DNA of 64,000 nt, from positions 345,550,932 to 345,614,931 of the forward strand of contig JARYHS010008074.1 in assembly GCA_031002005.1 (NCBI GenBank), in the 5' to 3' direction. The stretch is from Vandiemenella viatica. Lineage: Eukaryota; Arthropoda; Insecta; Orthoptera; Morabidae. A model generated the notes under the pieces. The model ran no database searches and was not told the origin of the DNA. It saw only the letters and a list, made by a program, of their open reading frames with translations. The translations under genes and the position numbers were made by a program. Below are positions 58,133 to 64,000 of the stretch, piece by piece. Each line of letters opens with the position of its first letter. The stretch's first letter is position 1.

Positions 58133-59790
58133 ATGCCACGAAAGTTAGTAAATCATGCAGATAATTTCTGCTATATTTGTGGTGAGCTGACCTTCTCTGA
58201 GGCGAAATTTCACGCTACTTGTGAATCAGTGTTATGAACTTTACTTTGGCTGTCAGGTGGCTGATTTTCATAAGAGCTAGTCTCCAAATGTATGCTGTAT
58301 TTCGTGTGTTAAGACTATTGACTGAGTGGAAAAATGGTACACATCATATGCCATTTGCAATTCCCATGATTTGGAAGGAACCAAAGGATCATCTGATTGT
58401 TACTTGGTTTAACAAATATTAAAGGAATTTTATCTAAATCAAAATATACAGATAAGTATCTTAATTTGCCATCGGCAGTGAGGCCTATCTTACACAATTA
58501 AGATTTCCCTGTACCACTATATGCAGATAAGACCTTAGCTAATTACTCTGATTCTGACCTAGCTCAAACTGAAAATGATTCAGATGATTGTGATTATAAA
58601 ACTGGTCGTACTTATGAAGGCGGTAGCTGTTCATCAGAACCATACTTTCCCAATCAACAAGACCTTAATGACTTGATTCTGGATTTAAACCTATCTAAAC
58701 AGCAAGCTGAAGCTTTAACTTCCAGACTCAAAGGCTGGAATCTACTCCAAAAAGAGGTAAGAATATGTAGTTATTGTAACTGCCATAGTGATTTGAAAGA
58801 CTGCTTTTCTGAAGAAAATGATTATGTGTTTTGCAAAGATTCTATGGAAACTCTTGGGCATCAGCACTGGCCAGATGAGTGGTGACTGTTCAAAGACTCA
58901 TCTAAAGTTAGTTTGAAGCCTGTCCCACTACATATTGGCAATTCATTTCCATAAATACCTGTAGCACATGCAGGGCCGACACTAGGATTTTCTGGCCTTG
59001 GGTAAGTGTTCTTAGGCCCCCCAACAAAATTAGCTTAAACTTTTATCTTTTTACTAAAGTCAGAAAACCTTAAGGCAAAAAATCAAGATACACCTTTTTT
59101 AAAGTTTGATTTCTATTTAGACATCCTGGCAGCGGGGTCCCCTTTGGGGGCACATGCCCGGGATACTTCTGCCCCATTTCATCCCCATTGTGCCAGCCTG
59201 AGCACATGCCACTGATATTAAAGTCATATGCAACTAGTTAAATAATCCAATATGAAAAATATAAATGGTATATCTGTGATGACAGTCATTGATTTATTGA
59301 TTGGTTCTTATCTTGGGTTCACCAAATTAGTCTTATACTTGTAATCAAAGTTTCACCAAAGTCGGTGACCCCAAACTAAAGGAAAGAATTTTTATAGGAC
59401 CACAAATACGGTCATTAATGGCTGATGAATATTTTGAAACACTTATATCCAGTAGAAAAAGCAGCCTGGCAGTCTTTCAAAAGGGTATGTTGCAATTTCC
59501 TTTGAAAACTACCCTGACATAGTGGTTTACCTTCATTCTTCTGAAGCTGTAGGATGCAACATGTCCTTAAAATTCACTTCTTGGACTCTCGCTTAAACTT
59601 CTTCCCGGAAAATATTGGGGCTGTCTGTGATAAGCACCGCGAGCGTTTTCATCAACAAATTTCTGCAATGTAAAAGAGGTACCGAAGCAAGTGGAGCTCT
59701 AATATCCTTTTGATACGTTCCAGATGCAAAATAGCCCTAAAATCATTTTCTAGGCAAGTCAGAATGAGTATTAGAGGTGAATAATTGGTT
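58133..59790 (+). pseudogene. Broken copy of a multicopy arthropod protein with N-terminal zinc-finger-like motif
   Basis: The start gives MPRKLVNHADNFCYICGELT, then stops and shifts. NLPSAVRPILHN, DLNDLILDLNLSKQQAEALT, SRLKGWNLLQKE and SSKVSLKPVPLH follow in order to about 58970. Unrelated sequence at about 58975-59365 replaces the middle. The C-terminal part resumes with RIFIGPQIRSLMADEYFETL and blocks such as GCNMSLK, IHFLDSR and RERFHQQISAM. From memory these ordered blocks occur in many arthropod genomes as a repeated gene of unknown function, probably carried by a transposon; I cannot name the superfamily. Multiple stops show it is dead. Confidence 0.6.
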
Positions 59791-60011
59791 ACTGATTTTA
59801 TTACAAATTATAAAAAAATCTAATGTAACAAAACCCATGGCGAAAAACTAAAATATTTTAATTCAGCATGAATCTCATGTTTTGGTTCTTTTGACATCGA
59901 AAAAATTCATTTCCTGTTGACCAATGTTATTACTGCTCAAATGTAGTATTTATATTGTATCTTTCCTAATTAGTTCTAAAAAAAATTACTATAGCTCCAA
60001 ACATTATGTTA
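59791..60011. other. No gene recognised
   Basis: Short AT-rich spacer. Confidence 0.5.
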
Positions 60012-60548
60012 AGGTGCGTTCCCAGTTGAGAGTAGTCCCACGAGCAACGCTCGAGAGCTACTACCAAGAGTAGATTTTGGCTAGCTCTACTCTCGAGAGC
60101 ACTAGGCGAGCTTCTCGCCGGTACAGTTCTCGCAACAAGTCTCAGAACTTTGTCGACATGAGAGCAGCGGAAAGTAGTCAAGATGGCGGCGCACAATAGG
60201 AAAGTCGGGTCAGCTGTGACCATACTGTCTGCTATTACTAAAAAGAGGTAAAAACTGAGTAGGAAAAGCTGCTGGGTTTATCCTTGGATAAGTGTTTTCG
60301 AAGCCAGCCATACAATGGCACCGGAATTGCATATTGAAGACACGCAATAGTTTAGGAACTTTTGTAGGTTAATGAGCTGTGAAGTTGAGTTTTTCATAGA
60401 ATCTGTGGGCTCCACAATTTTCAAACAGAACACTAAAATGAGAAAATCTATATCAGTACATGAAAGAGTTAGCTTACTCTTCAATTTTTTTGCTTCAGAT
60501 AAATTCACTTGTTGCGTAATACGTTGTTTTCCTTTAGATTTCGTTATG

Positions 60549-60834
60549 AGAGGGCGTCCATTAATTATGTGAGGTGAAATGGGGGGGGGGGGGGGGTAAA
60601 TCCGGCAAAATCCCACGTAAGGTTTTTTTTTTTTTAATTCTTGTAGGACTGTAGAGCTAAAAAAAAAAAGGGCCTACAAATGACGCGAAAGTCGAATCTA
60701 TTGAGAGAGTGGGGGGCATTTCGTTACGAATTCGATTGGTAGGGGGTCTCCCTCAAAGTATCACGTCATTTTAGAAAGAGGGTGGGTTCCGGAATTGTGG
60801 TAAAAACACCTCACGTAATTAATGGACGCCCCCT
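60549..60834. mobile_element. MITE with ~26-bp inverted ends (copy 2)
   Basis: The ends AGAGGGCGTCCATTAATTA and, read inward from the right, AGGGGGCGTCCATTAATTAC match the element at 35448-35786. The 286-bp interior has a poly-G run near 60583 and a poly-T run near 60625. Confidence 0.75.
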
Positions 60835-61080
60835 TACATCGTCTTGATATAATTTTTGGCGGAATCGTATTCAAGCCTCCATTACATTAAACTTTCCGAA
60901 ATACGTTGCGTTAGAAAGACAATGAATTCCGGAATTACAAACTTCAGTGTATTGAAGTAAGGCTACTTACATTACTAATTTTCTTCTGATCCACTTTTTT
61001 AATTTTTTTTACAGTACTTGAGAGTTCTTGAAAAATGAATAAAATCTTACTTCATCTTTGAACTTCCTACTGTCATAATT

Positions 61081-61239
61081 ATGTGTTCGTATTCTGCGAG
61101 CTACTCTCAGACAGCACACGAATGTCGTGTCGACTTGCAGTAGCTGTCATTACAGTGTGTCTATAATAATTATAATGTGTTCGTATTCTGCGAGCTACTC
61201 TCAGACAGCACACGAATGTCGTGTCGACTTGCAGTAGCT
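61081..61239 (+). repeat. Two identical 65-bp segments, period 94 bp
   Basis: Both copies begin ATGTGTTCGTATTCTGCGAG and end GACTTGCAGTAGCT. They lie inside the possible Harbinger-type element. Confidence 0.9.
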
Positions 61240-61316
61240 CGCCGCGAGCTACTCTGAGGCTTGTCGACTGGCGAGTTATGCTATCGAGAGCTTCTCGCCA
61301 GTACTTACACTCACCT

Positions 61317-61734
61317 TTAGGGATGTTCCATTACTTCCAGTGATAATATACGTCTAGCATTATCAACTATGTGCTTTTCCATCAATGCCGGCCATACCAT
61401 GTTGCCTTGATTCACTAGGTAGAAGTCTAATGCACATTTTGCTCCGTCTGGTGTCTCAATCCTTTCTACTGCAATCTTAAGGCTTATCACCAAAATATTG
61501 CGTCTTATATGTTCGTCTTTCCCAACCGCCATCATCTGTTGTAATTGTTGGGTCTTCCAGTTTCCTGCCCTTCCTTAAAGCGGGTTTACACGATTCACTT
61601 TTCGCAATCACTTGCAGTAAAGGAAAGTGACTGTGTATTATCACAAATCACTGACTAATGTCACAAATCTCTGTCAAAAAGAGAACCAGAGCTTAAAGGA
61701 TCCATAGCATGTGCAATTAAAGAGACAAATAAAC
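61317..61734. other. Unassigned
   Basis: A minus-strand open frame (61317-61535, MMAVGKDEHIRRNILVIS) has no recognised relatives. AGCGGGTTTACACGATTCAC at about 61579 looks like the end of another repeat. Confidence 0.35.
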
Positions 61735-62145
61735 AATCGACGTTTATGATTTAGTATATTATCAAGGATTGTCCTACGGCGCTGCAAGATTTTCGGATGC
61801 AAATGTTATTGTTCGGCATGGTAAATCTTTTAGCGAGGGAAAATTTTTGAATGAAACGCGGTTGAAATACGCCCCTTCACTTTTTGAAGATTTTGTAAAG
61901 AAAAAAAGATAATTCAGCGCTTCAAAGAGACTCCTTTGTCCCAAAACACAGCAAACGATATTCTAAAACTGACGGAAAATAACAAAAAAACAAATTGTTG
62001 TCTTCATGAAACTACTTATATAGCTAAATCTGTTCGCTTAGCTATTTTTGCTTGGTATTATGTAGTAAACGAAATCAAGGAAGAATTAATTGCCATAACA
62101 TCGTTACAAACAACTACAGGGCACAGATATTTGTATGCCTGTTAA
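61735..62145 (+). pseudogene. hAT-type transposase fragment (ZBED/GTF2IRD2-like)
   Basis: The reading frame gives IVRHGKSFSEGKFLNETRLK, a stop at about 61909, then a shifted FKETPLSQNTANDILKLTEN, a middle piece (ETTYIAKSVRLAIFAWYYV), EIKEELIAITSLQTTTGHRY and a stop. These are consecutive blocks from the first half of the hAT transposase/DUF4371-type catalytic domain. The catalytic Asp region where LDES is normal reads LHET. It is inactive and no ends were found. Confidence 0.65.
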
Positions 62146-62219
62146 AAATTCACTTACTGAGAAAGAGGTATACTTAAGCGTCGTTTCTATAACGACATGC
62201 TGCTCTAAGTTTTATGCTC

Positions 62220-62490
62220 ATTCTACAAACGTTCTAAGTATGCCCCCTTGGTCACACGTCCAGGCGATATTTTGTAGTGTGATCGCATCAATGCATCGCT
62301 GATCCGTTTCTTCAGCTCTTCTATCGTTTTTGGCAGTGAGGGTACATAAACAATGTCTTTAATGTGTCCCCAAAGGAAGAAGTCACACGGCGTTAAATCC
62401 GGAGGCCAGGGTAAGAATGCGAAGTCACCAACACGGCCAATCCAGCGATGCGGGAGTTCATGGTTCTGGTAAGCACACTGTTGCCAATCC
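62220..62490 (-). pseudogene. Tc1/mariner-superfamily (DDE_3) transposase C-terminal fragment
   Basis: The minus strand reads LPHRWIGRVGDFAFLPWPPD, directly followed by LTPCDFFLWGHIKDIVYVPS and LPKTIEELKKRISDALMRS. The PDLTPCDFFLW block carries the third acidic catalytic position of DDE_3 endonucleases. The frame is open over about 80 codons, but the first two catalytic regions are absent. Confidence 0.75.
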
Positions 62491-62676
62491 TGAAATCTAG
62501 CTGATGGTACAATTTATCAAAAATTACGGTAAAAAAATTAGATGTTACTACAGTAAAATATTAAAGGCCAGAATTTGAAAAAAAAATCTATTTTTAATCT
62601 GAATCAGATAGTATAATTACATAACATCATTTTTATACATACCAGTATTATATTTTGCATCATAGTATTAGTAGGT

Positions 62677-64000
62677 TTAAAATAGATGCAGTTTTTCCCG
62701 TGTCGCTGTAAAGCCTGCTGTGAAAAAAATTTCCTTCATGGATTTTGCTACGAGTTTATTGCGCCTATTTGTTTTAATGTCGTTAACTTTACTGAACACT
62801 CGTTCACACTCAACATCCGAGTGTGGTAGGCTCAAAATAGCCAACATAAATTTCGGTAAGTGCTTAAAATAAGCATCGCTATCTGCATATTGACCACATA
62901 GTTGTGCTACCTGAAAAAATAAAGAATGTACATTATAAAAATGTTAAAACAATCACTTACTTAGCAATATTATCACTTCATGGTTATTTGAAAATTTACC
63001 TGGTGCAAAAATCTGTCAGGAGGTTGAATAGAGTTCAAATCGTTGAGGTAAAAGGGCAACTTCCGCCACTCATTATCGAGTTCTTGTTGATGTTGCAATG
63101 AATTTGGCGCGATTCTAGGCAGAAGATTCAATAAAGTTGAAACCGACTCTTCCCTTTCGTTGTAAATTACTCCCTTTGTATCATATTTTAGCTATTTCTG
63201 TCTTAATCTTATCCTTAACAGAGTATCGTTTACGGTTGCCTAATAAGACTTATTAATAAAAATTTTACACATCATTCTCAGAGTGGACTTTCTTTCTTCA
63301 CTTTCAATTAAGTTCTTTCCCGACACCTAAACCGAGATATATGTTTCAAGTCTTTGCCATGTCTTTCTTTCTTCTGATGGGTCTAGGGTTTCTACAACAG
63401 CCGACTTTACATAGTTTCTCTGTAAAACCAATAGTAACAGCTCTTTATAAAGAGCTGTCATTTTCTCATCCAGTTTAGTAATCAGATTCGTTTTGGAAAA
63501 AGCTATTTAATATTGTAAATTTTGGCAAAATCCGAGCTAACAATACTAATATGCCTTCATAATTGAATCATTTTGGTATGAATGGATTTCGTGACACACT
63601 GAATCTATTAGCCAATTGCTATCGAAATATAGACGTAAAGCATCCCATTGCTCAAGGATTCTTTGCATTACTGTATTTAATGACAGCCATTGAGTCTGGG
63701 CTGGTCTAAAAATTTTGTGCACATCCAACTCTGCAAAATGTTGAAACTCTTTAAACTCACTTTTTCACGCCAATTTTTCACAATTAAGTGCCAGCTCTTT
63801 GTATGCATCACTAGCGCAAAGATGAAGCGAATGACAAATGCATTTGAGCACAGTTATGCCTGGACAACGTTGATAAAATGGGCTTGAAACTGAATTGTTA
63901 GAGCCCATTATTGTATTACATACATCAGAGCCGAAGCTTATAATGTTTTCGATAGGAAACACATACATTTCAAATGAATTAATAACAGCATTAAAAAGTT
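62677..64000 (-). pseudogene. hAT-family transposase, C-terminal two-thirds, with a probable intron; continues past window end
   Basis: The minus-strand order is MYVFPIENIISFGSDVCNTI, ITVLKCICHSLHLCASDAYK (63968-63765), HKIFRPAQTQWLSLNTVMQR and ILEQWDALRLYF (63728-63546). These are core hAT blocks with the SDG-type Asp and CxxH motif. Stops occur after MKAY, near FCQNLQY and near 63330-63180, so the gene is dead. VSTLLNLLPRIAP leads to a probable 89-bp intron (62911-62999). The last exon has LSLPHSDVECERVFSKVNDI, the hAT dimerisation signature, and a stop at 62677-62679. Confidence 0.8.

Larger units (their letters stand above)
60012..61316. mobile_element. Possible PIF/Harbinger-type non-autonomous element
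   Basis: The flanks are TTA (60009-60011 and 61317-61319) and both ends read AGGTG inward (AGGTGCGTTCCC and AGGTGAGTGTAA). Palindromic blocks such as GAGAGC and GCTTCTCGCC(A/G)GTAC recur near both ends. The interior contains the MITE at 60549-60834 and a 65-bp segment repeated 94 bp apart (61081-61145, 61175-61239). TIR similarity beyond 5 bp is weak. A short ATG frame (MAAHNRKVGSAVTILSAITK, 60183) precedes a GTAAAA that could be a donor; its meaning is unknown. Confidence 0.4.

Overview
The window is a transposon-dense, AT-rich stretch of animal nuclear DNA, most likely from an insect. The only recognised host gene is RpL34 (60S ribosomal protein eL34). Its two coding exons here lie at 37689-37886 and 49340-49436, and the N-terminal exon is not visible. 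No prokaryotic genes, CRISPR arrays or operons are seen. A 1000-base run of N at 31655-32654 splits the window into contig 1 (1-31654) and contig 2 (32655-64000).

The main structural result is that the two contigs carry two versions of one locus. Bases 1-430 match 39492-39923, and 15587-31654 match 39924-51899, in the same order and orientation. Contig 1 has 15,156 bp (431-15586) that contig 2 lacks, and the junction in contig 2 falls inside an I-clade LINE. The 12-bp target-site duplication of that LINE is split between the versions: its 5' copy is at 39310-39321 and its 3' copy at 5499-5510. The two LINE pieces are therefore one insertion, and contig 2 suffered a deletion. RpL34's last exon is in both versions, at 29909-30005 and 49340-49436. 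The pair may be alleles assembled side by side (the gap favours this) or a real tandem duplication.

The duplicate gives before/after pictures of several insertions. Version A alone has a 1.7-kb Tc1-type element (18153-19877), a 1.4-kb hAT-type element (20713-22118) and a Helitron (25545-28043) that itself holds an internally deleted piggyBac element (25844-26987). Version B alone has a 138-bp foldback element (40748-40885) and an LTR-like piece near 50.1-50.9 kb. Both have another Helitron (25228-29140 and 47122-48574) inside the endonuclease region of a minus-strand CR1-like LINE; removing it restores the LINE reading frame.

Layout: 1-5498 I-clade LINE; 5.5-9.5 kb degenerate repeat array split by a Tc1-type element; 9.5-11.3 kb unassigned with one weak exon candidate; 11.3-14.8 kb nested Helitrons; 15.6-31.65 kb version A; gap; 32.7-37.1 kb minisatellite, perfect-stem hairpin and a MITE; 37.7 kb RpL34 exon; 38.6 kb SINE; 39.3-51.9 kb version B with the RpL34 last exon; 50.9-53.8 kb L1/Tx1-like and other LINE fragments; 57.2 kb Penelope-like fragment; 58.1-59.8 kb broken multicopy zinc-finger gene; 60-64 kb MITEs and three transposase relics. 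All calls come from reading the sequence; no database search was run.
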